Source: Distichodus sexfasciatus (taxonomy: Eukaryota > Chordata > Actinopteri > Characiformes > Distichodontidae). Taken from it: 64,000 nt of DNA. Below, piece by piece: positions 54,301-57,372 of the stretch. The position numbers and the translations under genes were made by a program. The stretch covers positions 3,557,123 through 3,621,122 of the forward strand of contig JAVGVS010000011.1 of assembly GCA_032718565.1 (NCBI GenBank), given 5' to 3'. Position 1 is the stretch's first letter; every line of letters starts with the position of its first letter. The notes beneath the pieces were generated by a model that did no database searches, was not told where the DNA came from, and saw nothing but the letters and a program-made list of their open reading frames with translations.

Positions 54301-55411
54301 TGACTTCTTTCATCCCAAACACACACACAGAGCCCTCACTCCTCTCCTCCCAAACACACACATATAACTCTGACTTTCCTCATCCCAAATGCACACACAC
54401 AGACACTCACTCCTCTTCTCCCAAACACACACAACCCTCACTACTCTCATCCCTAACACACACACACGCCTTACTTTTCCTATCCCCCCCACACAGAACA
54501 CTCACTCCTATCCTCCTAAACAAACACTCCCGACTTCTTGCCCCAAACACGCATCCTTGACTCCTCTCATCCCAGACACACACAACCCTGACTTCTCATC
54601 CCAACCACACACATATTGCTCTTCCCCAAAACACACACACACACACAGAGAACCTCACTCCTCTCCTCCCAAGCACAATCACATTCTTGACTCCTCTCTC
54701 CTCCCAAATACACACACAGCTCTCATTCCTCTCATCCCACACATAAACACACAAACGCGTACACCTCATTTCTCTCCTATACCTAAAACGCATTCATCAC
54801 TCTCTATCACGCCTGCAAGGTAAAAAGGCATGAAAGAGACCAAAAACTTAAACTTCAGAGCATCTGCGCAAGATCTAAAAGGTGTTCACCATAAAGCAGT
54901 TCAGTAAGTTCAGTATTAAAGAGTCGAAGTTGTGACCAAATTGTATGTAAATTGTATACAAGTTGGCAGTTCAGAAATGATGATAAACATTAATTTATAT
55001 TAGGTTGTGTTTTTTTTTTAATTATGCCACTGTAATCATTGTGCAACGTTGATCTTTACATGTAAAAATAAAAGTTTGTCATATAGAACTGAGTGATGTC
55101 AAAGAAATGAAAAGTGCAAAGGCAGTTTGGGGAACTTAGTGACACTGACTTTATTAATTTTGCGCTACATTCCTACCTTGAATGTGCTGATTAACGACAT
55201 TCTCGAGTCGGTCGAGTCTCTCGATGATGCGCAGCGTCTCTCCTTTATCCTCCTCAAACTTTCTCACCGGAACCTCGGCGGGAACTTTGACGTCGACGTT
55301 CGAAACGTAGTTGGTGATCCAGCCGACGTAAAGCAGACACACGATGTTGGTCACGCCGCTCAGGATCACGCATGTCGACACCAAAGTTTTCGTCCTCCGG
55401 CCACACGCCAT
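2161..55411 (-). CDS. galnt18: galnt18, exons 1-9 joined (3' end outside window)
   Basis: GALNT18-like member of the polypeptide GalNAc-transferase family (GT27), a type II Golgi membrane protein of mucin-type O-glycosylation. Nine minus-strand exons (55177-55411, 22766-22961, 21376-21542, 14515-14698, 12152-12349, 11467-11581, 4093-4278, 2771-2908, 2161-2256) join to 1515 nt or 505 codons with no stop. Order: cytosolic tail, membrane anchor about residues 10-33, stem with an EDKGETL..ERLDRLENV coiled segment, catalytic domain about 145-440, lectin domain from about 475. Metal-binding residues D252, H254 (DAH) and H383 (CSRIAHIER) are present. The YGGEN at 355-359 replaces the WGGEN usual in active family members and, with AHIER, is typical of the GALNT8/9/17/18 branch. 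Sequons are at N147 and N321. Identity to GALNT18 is judged from recall of the family. The human protein is about 607 residues, so roughly 100 C-terminal residues (two exons) lie left of base 1. Whether this is an a or b paralogue is unknown. Confidence 0.96.
2257..2770 (-). other. galnt18 intron 8
   Basis: 514 bp. Apart from the (AC)n tracts at 2265-2294 beside the exon 9 acceptor I see nothing in it. Confidence 0.8.
2265..2294. repeat. (CA)n beside exon 9 acceptor
   Basis: Two CA runs separated by TATATA; read as UG repeats in the galnt18 RNA, ending 8 nt from the acceptor. Confidence 0.85.
2771..2908 (-). CDS. galnt18: galnt18 exon 8: catalytic-lectin linker
   Basis: 138 nt, phase 0 to phase 0, residues 428-473. 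It encodes NSGIDIGDISGRVLLRQRLL then CKPFRWFLQNIYSEMRTYAD, the helix that closes the catalytic domain. The acceptor is (GT)n followed directly by tag|AACTCT with no other pyrimidine tract; the donor is TTG|GTGAGT. The two ends join in phase with exon 7 (..NVPVK) and exon 9 (LKNSLRPD..). Confidence 0.95.
2911..2927. repeat. (CA)n abutting exon 8 acceptor
   Basis: ACACACACACACACACA, a UG tract in RNA joined directly to the acceptor tag. Confidence 0.9.
3829..3980 (+). repeat. SINE-A, partial
   Basis: Lacks the start of the head and the tail; GGAAGGTCGCCGGTTCAAG and CTGCCCACTGCTCCTTCA are present. Confidence 0.7.
4093..4278 (-). CDS. galnt18: galnt18 exon 7: end of catalytic core
   Basis: 186 nt, phase 0 to phase 0 (frame-neutral), residues 366-427. 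The acceptor gtgtttctag|GTTTGG follows two (GT)n tracts, and the donor is AAG|GTAAGC. It encodes VWLCGGSVEVLPCSRIAHIE, in which H383 corresponds to the third metal ligand of the GALNT active site, and RRNALRVAEVWMDEFKNHVY, one of the most conserved stretches in this branch. The first two codons (V, W) come before the first Met, so a Met-started reading understates the exon. Confidence 0.95.
4285..4336. repeat. (CA)n tracts beside exon 7 acceptor
   Basis: CA runs at about 4285-4299 and 4323-4336, UG tracts in RNA, the nearer one 7 nt from the acceptor. Confidence 0.85.
4855..4939 (-). mobile_element. hAT end fragment (CTAGGGCTGCAAC type)
   Basis: Reverse strand reads CTAGGGCTGCAACAACTAAT then a run of ATCGATT/TTAAT motifs. 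A related stretch is at 31663-31745. Confidence 0.45.
4998..5645. mobile_element. GTAACT-rich miniature transposon
   Basis: Starts AGTGTTGGGCACG with a dense field of GTAACT/AGTTAC motifs (5030-5130) and ends with GTAACGGTAACGGCGTTGTA. This arrangement of subterminal GTAAC motifs is familiar from abundant teleost DNA transposons. No transposase. Confidence 0.5.
5646..5812 (-). mobile_element. Internal fragment of the same hAT family
   Basis: TTTTAGCTGATAACAAAAAC, CAGCGTTCTACTC and ATTTACTTGATAT are shared with the copies at 1-213 and 37102-38142. No ends are present. Confidence 0.6.
6290..6366 (-). mobile_element. AGGGGTGT-type fragment
   Basis: ATCATTGTCCATTT and ATAATATCATATTATGA, then ATTATGATTTACATC, match the reverse of the 302-574 element's start. 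Confidence 0.5.
7558..7690 (+). repeat. SINE-B, 3'-truncated
   Basis: tRNA-like head TGGTGGTCTAGTGGAAGGAT, GACCAAGAGGTTGTG, then GAGCAAGACCCCTAACCCCA and CTGTAATTAGGAAATGGA; the tail is lost. Confidence 0.7.
7756..7816 (-). mobile_element. AGGGGTGT-type end fragment
   Basis: CATTGTCCGC, TGATATAATATCGTATCATG and TTGTGATTTACACCCCTC match the reversed left end of the 302-574 element. It lies directly after a SINE-B copy. Confidence 0.5.
8627..8889 (+). repeat. SINE-A, near full-length
   Basis: tRNA-derived head GGGGCAGTTGGTGGCGTAAC (A-box-like) and GGTTTCAATCC (B-box-like), then body motifs CTCATGAGCAAGGTACCGTC, GCTGCCCACTGCTCCTTCA, GGGTCAAATGCAGAGGTCAC and a TTCACGCTGACAAATGATTA tail. This is the best copy for defining the family. 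Confidence 0.85.
9811..9893. repeat. (GT)n microsatellite, interrupted
   Basis: GT repeats with TATG interruptions. A CA-rich stretch at 9653-9720 lies nearby in the opposite sense. Confidence 0.85.
10284..10360 (+). repeat. SINE-A, head only
   Basis: GGGCAGTTGGT, GGTTTGAATCC and AAAGGTACCACTGAGATGCA; truncated after the head. Confidence 0.65.
10531..10747 (+). repeat. SINE-A, lacks first part of head
   Basis: TGATCGGAGGGTCGCCAGCT through GTGTTCACAATGAAAAATGA. It faces the inverted copy at 10831-11052. Confidence 0.8.
10831..11052 (-). repeat. SINE-A, inverted neighbour of 10531
   Basis: Reverse-strand copy from GATCATTTGTCACTGTGAAC to CCAACTGCCCCG, 83 bp from the forward copy. Confidence 0.8.
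11467..11581 (-). CDS. galnt18: galnt18 exon 6: catalytic domain, YGGEN segment
   Basis: 115 nt, phase 2 to phase 0, residues 327-365. The acceptor is tattaacag|G and the donor is AGA|GTAAGA. It encodes SPALIGCFVVDRGYFEEIGL and GMEVYGGENVELGIR. The catalytic-loop motif is Y355-G-G-E-N where most active family members have W-G-G-E-N; the Y is a known hallmark of the GALNT8/9/17/18 branch. Confidence 0.95.
11582..12151 (-). other. galnt18 intron 5
   Basis: 570 bp, no repeat or gene recognised. Confidence 0.8.
12152..12349 (-). CDS. galnt18: galnt18 exon 5: catalytic domain
   Basis: 198 nt, phase 2 to phase 2 (frame-neutral), residues 261-327. It encodes SPSFDNIKYDTFEVEEYPLS and GFDWELWCRYLNPPKSWW, matching GALNT18 closely, and the sequon N321-Q-T. 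The acceptor atttgaaag|G is weak and follows a (GT)n tract at 12359-12375 rather than a pyrimidine tract. The donor AG|GTGTCA is also a poor match to consensus. Both ends were fixed by phase: W261 is completed by the first base of this exon and R327 by the first base of exon 6. Confidence 0.94.
12359..12375. repeat. (CA)n beside exon 5 acceptor
   Basis: A 17-bp CA run, a UG tract in RNA ending 10 nt from a weak acceptor. Confidence 0.85.
12592..13341 (+). mobile_element. Miniature transposon, copy 1 of a two-copy family
   Basis: Shares with 43597-44230 (opposite strand) the stretches GTGCACTACCTAGTGCGTAG, ATTTTGGCACAAAAATAAC and AATATTTTCAG. One end reads GGGGCTGCACAAAAATATC on the reverse strand, as in hAT-type miniature elements. 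No coding content. Confidence 0.6.
14515..14698 (-). CDS. galnt18: galnt18 exon 4: catalytic domain with DxH motif
   Basis: 184 nt, phase 1 to phase 2, residues 200-261. The acceptor is ctctcccag|CTGAA and the donor is GGATG|GTGAGC. It encodes VVRHAKQEGLIRARVSGWRA and VVALFDAHVEFNAGW. DAH (252-254) is the DxH motif that binds Mn2+ and UDP-GalNAc in active family members. An alternative reading starting at the Met of AELRMNL is not needed, because the splice from exon 3 gives NN-A-ELRMNLQRFVEEIN, colinear with the family. The acceptor lies beside a (CCTT)n-type pyrimidine repeat. Confidence 0.95.
14700..14752. repeat. GGAA/GAGG repeat next to exon 4
   Basis: Purine-only tract on the plus strand that forms the pyrimidine tract of the exon 4 acceptor. 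Confidence 0.85.
14990..15053 (+). repeat. SINE/LINE 3'-tail fragment
   Basis: TTCCGCTGTGGCGACCCCTA followed by GAAGAAG-type bases resembles the 3' end of DANA/mermaid-like fish SINEs and their partner LINEs. Confidence 0.5.
15112..15200 (+). repeat. Widespread fish interspersed repeat, fragment
   Basis: CATTCATTATCAGAACCACT, GGGGTCACGGGGACCAGAGC and GGGTGCAAGGCGGGGATG in the order typical of an abundant teleost repeat. Confidence 0.5.
15739..16199. mobile_element. Inverted-repeat miniature element with ACGAGAAAA arrays
   Basis: Both ends read TACGACGGCGTATTAGG outward-in and stay similar for about 78 bp (through GTAAAATTACGAGAAAA). The interior is an irregular tandem array of AAATTTACGAGAAAAAACTC-like units. 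TA at each end could be a TA target duplication. No coding content. Confidence 0.75.
17136..17995 (+). mobile_element. TATCGG-type miniature element, copy 1
   Basis: Starts AAGATGGGTCCAATCC and ends GGTATCGTGCCATCTT. Shared with copies at 35525 and 49679: GGATCGGATATCGGTC, GAGCCGATCTGTAA, AAAGCTGGTTTATTG, CCAGCTCTCACTC. It carries an inverted duplication absent from the other copies (17460-17624). Confidence 0.7.
19961..20158 (-). repeat. SINE-B, full-length
   Basis: Reverse copy from the tail CAGCATTTAGCAGATGCTCT to the head CCTACCACTAGGCCACC, with GATTCGAACCCACAAGCTCT as B box. Confidence 0.85.
20169..20335 (-). repeat. SINE-A, partial
   Basis: TTTGTCACTGTAAACACACC, CTCTGCATTTGACCCATCCG and CTCATGAGTACATCCCCGAT; the head is missing. 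It directly follows a SINE-B in the same orientation. Confidence 0.75.
21284..21350 (+). mobile_element. hAT-like end fragment next to exon 3
   Basis: GTGCTGGACAATATGACCTC and AATATCACGATTTACTG match the 46482 fragment. It ends about 25 bp beyond the exon 3 donor. Confidence 0.4.
21376..21542 (-). CDS. galnt18: galnt18 exon 3: first part of catalytic domain
   Basis: 167 nt, phase 2 to phase 1, residues 145-199. The acceptor is tttttcctcag|G and the donor is AACG|GTGAGT. It encodes the first strand-helix unit of the GT-A fold (VSIIFIFVDEALSVILRSIH) and the nucleotide-binding EIILVDDNS segment (190-197), both diagnostic of GALNT enzymes. It contains the sequon N147-I-S. The exon is flanked by oppositely oriented SINE-A copies (20169-20335 minus, 21668-21888 plus), which could pair in the pre-mRNA. 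Confidence 0.95.
21639..21970 (+). mobile_element. AGGGGTGT-type element split by a SINE-A
   Basis: Starts TAGGGGTGTTAATCACAAG. After the SINE-A (21668-21888) it resumes with CGATCGATATGAGACATCAT and CATATGCTGATTAAAC, in the order seen in the 302-574 copy. Confidence 0.65.
21668..21888 (+). repeat. SINE-A, inserted in AGGGGTGT element
   Basis: GGTTTCGAATCCCAGGACTG, CTCATGAGCAGGGTACC, GGGTCAAATGCAGAGGTCAC and a CAAATCATCACTCACTTTC tail. Confidence 0.8.
22766..22961 (-). CDS. galnt18: galnt18 exon 2: stem
   Basis: 196 nt, phase 1 to phase 2, residues 79-144. The acceptor is tttgtag|AAAGG and the donor is GATGG|GTAAAT. It encodes the stem-to-catalytic linker, including the family-typical YYGYNAYLSDRLSLDRTIPD (about 120-139), which matches GALNT18 nearly word for word. 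The acceptor is fed by an exceptionally long pyrimidine-rich repeat on the transcribed strand (see 22970-23785). Because the length is not a multiple of three, skipping would shift the frame. Confidence 0.95.
22970..23785. repeat. Long purine tract (GAAA/GAAAG)n next to exon 2
   Basis: About 815 bp of almost pure A/G on the plus strand, pyrimidine-rich on the transcribed strand. It begins within 10 bp of the exon 2 acceptor. On the RNA, no AG occurs between 23053 and the acceptor (about 90 nt), and I see none between 23054 and about 23550. TGTTAC (reverse of 23003-23008) is a candidate branch site. Confidence 0.9.
24779..25100 (+). mobile_element. Probable transposon end (AAAGGTCCAATATTATG type)
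   Basis: AAAGGTCCAATATTATGAAA followed by GCTCAAACAAGCCGTTTAGA and a CGCTAGTG-rich part resembles a common teleost DNA element. The right end is not found. Confidence 0.3.
25578..25798 (+). repeat. SINE-A
   Basis: CAGTTGGTAACGTGACAGTT, GCCGGTTCAAGTCCCAGACC, CAAATGCAGAGGTCACATTT; the middle is shortened. Confidence 0.75.
26861..27114 (-). repeat. SINE-A, near full-length
   Basis: AAGTGAGTGATTATTTGTCT through GATTCAAACCGGCGACCTTC to CTACCAACGGCCCC. Confidence 0.85.
27163..27356 (+). repeat. SINE-B, full-length
   Basis: AGTGGTCTAAAGGTTTGGAT, ATGGGTTCGAATCCTACC (B box), GAGCAAGACCCTTAACCCCA and the tail GTCGCTCTGGATAACAGCAT plus CTGCTAAATCC. The tail is of the LINE-derived type seen in salmonid HpaI-like SINEs. 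Confidence 0.85.
28795..29420. mobile_element. CpG-rich miniature transposon with overlapping ORFs
   Basis: Outer parts repeat AAATCTGATTT / AGATCAGATCTGTGT and TTCACATTCA motifs in opposite orientations. The centre is CpG-rich with open frames at 28885-29178 and 28907-29191. The layout resembles PIF/Harbinger-like or hAT miniature elements common in fish, but the superfamily is not assigned. Confidence 0.45.
29448..29622 (+). repeat. Widespread fish interspersed repeat, second part
   Basis: GGGACTGTGGGAAGAAAGCG, GAGGAAACCCACACGAACAC and GAGAGCATGCAAACTC belong to the same kind of repeat as 15112, a later segment. Confidence 0.5.
29908..30834 (+). mobile_element. hAT miniature element, complete, exact 8-bp target duplication
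   Basis: 927 bp from TAGGGCTGTGCGATAT to ATATCGCCCAGCCCTA, flanked on both sides by CTTTCATT (29900-29907 and 30835-30842). An 8-bp duplication with these ends marks the hAT superfamily. It encodes no transposase. Open frames inside it (119 and 154 codons) overlap on both strands and look like chance. Confidence 0.92.
31589..31619. repeat. (GA)n microsatellite
   Basis: Uninterrupted AG run. Confidence 0.9.
31663..31745 (+). mobile_element. hAT end fragment related to 4855-4939
   Basis: AACTAATCGATATAATTGAG followed by TAGTTGGTTATT and TAGATTAGTCG parallels the reverse complement of 4855-4939. Confidence 0.4.
33450..33531. repeat. 14-bp tandem repeat, about six units
   Basis: Unit AGAAACGAGCAAAT (variants GAAT, AAAA at the end); five full units and a 12-bp last unit. 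Confidence 0.9.
34373..34444. repeat. (GA)n microsatellite, interrupted
   Basis: GAGA runs with AAAGAGTG interruptions. Confidence 0.9.
35525..36192 (+). mobile_element. TATCGG-type miniature element, copy 2, with SINE insertion
   Basis: Starts GAGATGGCACCGATCC, carries GAGCCGATCTGTAAATG, is interrupted by a SINE-A (35759-36009) and resumes with CAGCTCTCACTCACAATC. It is cut at 36192 by another SINE-A fragment. Confidence 0.7.
35759..36009 (+). repeat. SINE-A, near full-length, inserted in a miniature element
   Basis: GGCAGTTGGTGGCGTAACGG through GTTCACAATGACAAATAATC and ACTCACTTTC. Confidence 0.85.
36193..36275 (-). repeat. SINE-A, internally deleted
   Basis: The tail part (GTGAAAGTGAGTGATTATTT) is joined directly to the head part (GTTACGCTACCAACT). 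Confidence 0.65.
37102..38142 (-). mobile_element. hAT miniature element, second copy, exact 8-bp target duplication
   Basis: 1041 bp from TAGGGGTGGGCGACAT to CATATCGTCCAGCCTTA, flanked by ATTATAAT on both sides (37094-37101 and 38143-38150). Its left 130 bp match the reverse complement of the right end of the 29908 copy (CTCGGCTTGTTCCACGTG shared), and the right end matches the left end of that copy. The middle differs, and it carries a nested insertion at about 37748-38111. Confidence 0.9.
37748..38111. mobile_element. Nested element inside the 37102 hAT copy
   Basis: Comparison with the 29908 copy shows extra DNA here. It starts CAGTGGTCCTCAA and ends GGCCTGCGGGCCGCG, end sequences typical of another small hAT group. 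The outer right end appears deleted, since no clean target duplication is visible. Confidence 0.55.
39318..39350. repeat. (GA)n microsatellite
   Basis: AG run followed by AAAGAGTGAG. Confidence 0.9.
40154..40410 (+). repeat. SINE-A, near full-length
   Basis: GGGCAGTTGGTAGCCTAACG, CGCCGGTTCAAATCCTGGAC, tail CAAATAATCACTCACTTTCA. Confidence 0.85.
41900..43113. mobile_element. hAT-like miniature element hosting the Tc1 insertion
   Basis: Begins TAGAGCCGGGTG and ends TATTGCAGCTCTA. The flanks GTTATTAC and CTTATTAT are a plausible imperfect 8-bp duplication. The interior has repeated GAATC/GATTC and GAGTCACT motifs on both sides of the Tc1 element, so the Tc1 landed in it. Confidence 0.5.
42043..42580 (-). 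mobile_element. Tc1/mariner element, internally deleted
   Basis: 51-bp terminal inverted repeats (42043-42093 and 42530-42580, starting CACTGCCCTC, one mismatch) flanked by TA on both sides, the Tc1/mariner target. The minus strand from about 42440 to 42310 reads WPPQSPDLNPIELLWEELD..VRKKCPTSVNHLWAILQAAW, the C-terminus of a Tc1 transposase including the last catalytic Glu in NPIE. The rest of the transposase gene is deleted, so the copy is non-autonomous. Confidence 0.93.
43504..43596 (+). mobile_element. AGGGGTGT-type fragment
   Basis: AGGGGTGTAAATCACATC and GGACAATGATTCAGTGTCTG match the left half of the 302-574 element. It runs into the element at 43597. Confidence 0.55.
43597..44230 (-). 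mobile_element. Miniature transposon, copy 2 of the 12592 family
   Basis: Reverse-strand counterpart of 12592-13341, including CTACGCACTAGGTAGTGCAC and GTTATTTTTGTGCCAAAATT. The left end abuts or interrupts an AGGGGTGT-type fragment. Confidence 0.6.
46482..46560 (+). mobile_element. hAT-like end fragment (GGCTGGGCAATATGACCTC)
   Basis: GGCTGGGCAATATGACCTCA then ATCACGATTAATTAAAC. Related fragments lie at 21284-21350, 30950-31010 (reversed) and 51960-52135. Confidence 0.45.
46609..47427. mobile_element. Inverted-repeat miniature element (GTACCACTTTA type) with SINE insertion
   Basis: Left end TGTACCACTTTACAATAAGA and right end TCTTATTATAAAGTGGTACC are inverted matches over about 20 bp. The interior is AT-rich and contains a SINE-A at 46989-47240. 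Confidence 0.6.
46989..47240 (+). repeat. SINE-A, near full-length, inserted in a miniature element
   Basis: GGGGCAGTTGGTGGCGTAAC, GCAGGTTCGAATCTAGGACG, tail CAAATAATCACTCACTCACA; the tract (T)9 at about 47168 replaces part of the body. Confidence 0.85.
49679..50275 (-). mobile_element. TATCGG-type miniature element, copy 3
   Basis: Begins CATGGCGCAATACC and ends GATCGGTGCCATCTCT. It is the reverse of the 17136 copy and colinear with it (GTGAGAGCTGGTGTTG, TTACAGATCGGCTCC). Confidence 0.7.
50341..50560 (-). repeat. SINE-A
   Basis: GGTGCACCACAACGAAATAT, CTCTGCATTTGACCCAACCG to CGCTACCAACTGCCC. Confidence 0.8.
50588..50639 (+). repeat. SINE-B tail fragment
   Basis: CGTCGTTCTGGATAAGAACA and CTGCTAAATGGCATAAATG only. 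Confidence 0.6.
51005..51190 (-). mobile_element. AGGGGTGT-type fragment
   Basis: CACTGAATCATTGTCCAATT and TAATATAATATCATACC match the 302-574 element in reverse. Confidence 0.55.
51960..52135. mobile_element. Small hAT-like element
   Basis: Left AGGACTGGGCAATGA and right ATTTGAGGTCATATCGCCCA with CAGACCTA form loose inverted ends. No coding content. Confidence 0.45.
53716..54088 (+). repeat. SINE-B split by another SINE
   Basis: Head TGACAGTGGCCTAGCAGTAG to about 53745; body and tail resume at 53937 (TCTAGTCTGGC to TGTTGAATGCTGTAAATGTA). The 190 bp between is a different repeat. Confidence 0.65.
53748..53930 (+). repeat. SINE-like insertion (GCAAGTTTATTTAAATAGC type)
   Basis: GGCAAGTTTATTTAAATAGC and TTCAATGTGCTTTACAGC, then an A-rich tail, match a very common teleost interspersed repeat. 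It is inserted in a SINE-B. Confidence 0.55.
54262..54790. repeat. Irregular minisatellite (CTCCTCTCCTCCCAAACACACAC)
   Basis: Some twenty imperfect units alternating a pyrimidine part (CTCCTCTCCTCCC) and a CA part (AAACACACACAC). Long open frames across it (for example 144 codons on the plus strand) are artefacts of this composition. Confidence 0.85.
55177..55411 (-). CDS. galnt18: galnt18 exon 1 (coding part): start, anchor and stem
   Basis: Residues 1-78 plus one base. The start chosen is the ATG at 55411 (context GAGGATGG, purine at -3 and G at +4). A GTG codon two codons upstream is not a plausible eukaryotic start. MACGRRTKTL is a short basic cytosolic tail, followed by a hydrophobic signal-anchor (VSTCVILSGV..IVCLLYVGW) and the start of the lumenal stem. 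The exon ends CAAG|GTAGGA in phase 1, directly after ..VNQHIQ, the same place where the GALNT18 family sequence changes character. Reading past the donor meets a stop after eight codons, which supports the splice call. Confidence 0.95.
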
Positions 55412-55419
55412 CCTCACGT

Positions 55420-55720
55420 GCCCGTCCGTCTGTTCGTCAGCCGTTAAAAGACACCGGCTCCAAAAATCCCGTCAGAGCCGAATCCCGTTTCTCGCGCCGA
55501 CGTGAGGCATGTTGAGACAAAACGGATATTTCTTCTTTACATCGCTATATTTTGACGATCCACCGCAGCTCTTTCTGTGCTAGTGTTTCTTCTCGGTATG
55601 TTGGCATCGCGTGGCTCTCTCGCGCCGCTTTGGAACGACGATTGTGCGCGCGCGGCCAAAACTGACAGCGTCAAAGCGAAGCTCGCTCTCGCGAGCCTCA
55701 GCTCCTCTCTACTCAGTTTT
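55420..55720 (-). promoter_or_regulatory. CpG-rich promoter and 5' leader region of galnt18
   Basis: The block from about 55190 to 55700 is rich in CG dinucleotides (for example gcgcgcgcggcc near 55645) in an otherwise AT-rich, CpG-poor window, as expected of a CpG-island promoter over exon 1. TCTCGCGAG at 55687-55695 resembles the TCTCGCGAGA core-promoter element known from vertebrate CpG-island promoters. No convincing TATA box was seen and the start site is not determinable by eye. Confidence 0.5.
55472..55510 (-). other. Possible upstream ORF in the galnt18 leader (12 codons)
   Basis: Minus-strand ATG at 55510 in a good context (CTCAACATGC, A at -3), twelve codons (MPHVGARNGIRL) and a TGA ending at 55472, 60 nt before the main start. 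It matters only if transcription starts upstream of 55510. Confidence 0.35.
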
Positions 55721-56232
55721 TGCGTAGAGATTATTTTATGTATCCATCACTCACTTTTGTGAGGTTTAACGTGCTTTTAGGAAGTTTACAATTTCTAACT
55801 TAGAACACTTTTTGATGTACACAAATACATTCGTGTCATGCCTTTTGTCGATCTGTTCAATACTCAGCTTTTCTAACTAACCAATTAAACCATATGTATT
55901 GTGAAATAATTACTTTCAATAAGTTATATAATACAGTTGCTTTTCTCATGTTATTTTATCAACACATTATGGCTCATAAATATTTAAAGTTAGCAAAAAC
56001 ATATGTTTTTAAATTCATTTATTAATTTAAAATTAATATCTACAGGTAGCAATACATTTAAAACTTCGGTTCCGTTTGCAGCCGCACGAGGGCGGTGTAA
56101 CGGTCGGTTCAGAGTATAATTTGCCTACAGAGTGAATTTAATAATTGCCTACAACATTATTATAATTTTATATTATTAGATGCGATTATTAATAAACCGC
56201 TTAATAATTTAGCATGAAGGATATGAAGGCAA

Positions 56233-56310
56233 TGGGGCCGGTTTGCACAGTGGTCTGTAAGTGCATGAAACCTTGTGTGATCGTAAAAGATTCGAATCCC
56301 AGGAATCACC
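56233..56310 (+). repeat. Possible degenerate tRNA-derived SINE head
   Basis: TTTGCACAGTGGTCTGTAAG and AGATTCGAATCCCAGGAA are placed like A and B boxes. No SINE-A or SINE-B body follows. Confidence 0.3.
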
Positions 56311-57137
56311 GATGAACAAAGTTGCTCCAGAAAGGCTGTCGCTGCATTTCAGGATTTGTAAGTCGCTATGTGAGGTACATATCTGTACTGAAACATGAAG
56401 TCCTACTTGGAGTTCTCCATTCGGTCAATCAAGCAGCAAAAAACGATTTTGTGCTGTCGTGCGTCAGTGTAATTACGTGGGAAGCGATTTAACGGATTTA
56501 ACGTTTTGCCGCTGTGCGCCTACATCCGATAATCACTTACACCAGTGCGCAAGTAGCAAAGTAGCAAGAAGAAATGTGGACAGAGACAGTTACTAATGCT
56601 AAAAAGACAGGCTGGTCATACAGCCTCATGTGAGAATTACTGTAATTACGAGCTTGCGACATCATTGCGCCTTGCAGTGTGTTTTCTGTCGAAGATTTGA
56701 CATCTTCAGTGTACAGAAGTCCAAAAGGTACACACATCACCATTATTTCACTGCTTGTAATTTTTTCTCGTGGCCTTTACATATCCTAAATTGTTATCTT
56801 GAGGTAATGAATAAGTTTATCTGCTGCTAAGCTGCAAATCTTTGGTATATTATAGACTTAAATATCTCGTGATGTTGAGATAACTAGAAAGAATAAAAGT
56901 AACGACGAAGTACGTATGTCCTCTCTCGACTTCTGTGCCAATGTCATGGCATTTATCATATATCATTTATCAAGCTGATCCTTCATATAAAATAAACATT
57001 TTTTGTTTGTAATCACCAAACCTTGTGTATTCATTTCAGATTTCTAGATTTAGATCATTTTAAAGCATTAGCAAAACATTATCTACAAACATCATTAAAC
57101 ATCACAGATATGACCTCACAAGAAAACATGAAAGTGT

Positions 57138-57372
57138 TGTCATTGTGTTCACACCACAGCACAGCACCCTGTGCACCATAACCAAATGTGACCTCTGCAT
57201 TTGACCCATCTGTGAAAGAGCAGTGGGCAACTGACTGCAGCACCCAGGGAGCAGTGCTTAGGTTGGGACCTACCTCATGAGTACCCCAGTGGTAACAGGG
57301 TATGGGATTCGAATCGGCGACCTTCCAGTCGCTGAGCGAATGCCCTAACCGTTACGCTACCAACTGCCCCAA
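57138..57372 (-). repeat. SINE-A
   Basis: CATTGTGTTCACACCACAGC through GATTCGAATCGGCGACCTTC to TACGCTACCAACTGCCCC. The only copy upstream of galnt18. Confidence 0.85.

Larger units (their letters stand above)
22962..55176 (-). other. galnt18 intron 1
   Basis: 32.2 kb. Begins at the exon 2 side with an approximately 800-bp purine tract and carries most of the mobile elements listed separately. Stretches with nothing recognisable include 23.8-24.7, 26.1-26.8, 27.4-28.8, 32.3-33.4, 34.5-35.5, 38.2-39.3, 44.3-46.4, 47.5-49.6 and 52.2-53.7 kb. These may hold conserved noncoding elements, which cannot be judged from a single sequence. Confidence 0.8.

Noticed and set aside
54389..54823. 144-codon plus-strand ORF rich in His, Thr, Pro
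   Set aside because: Translation of a CA/pyrimidine minisatellite.
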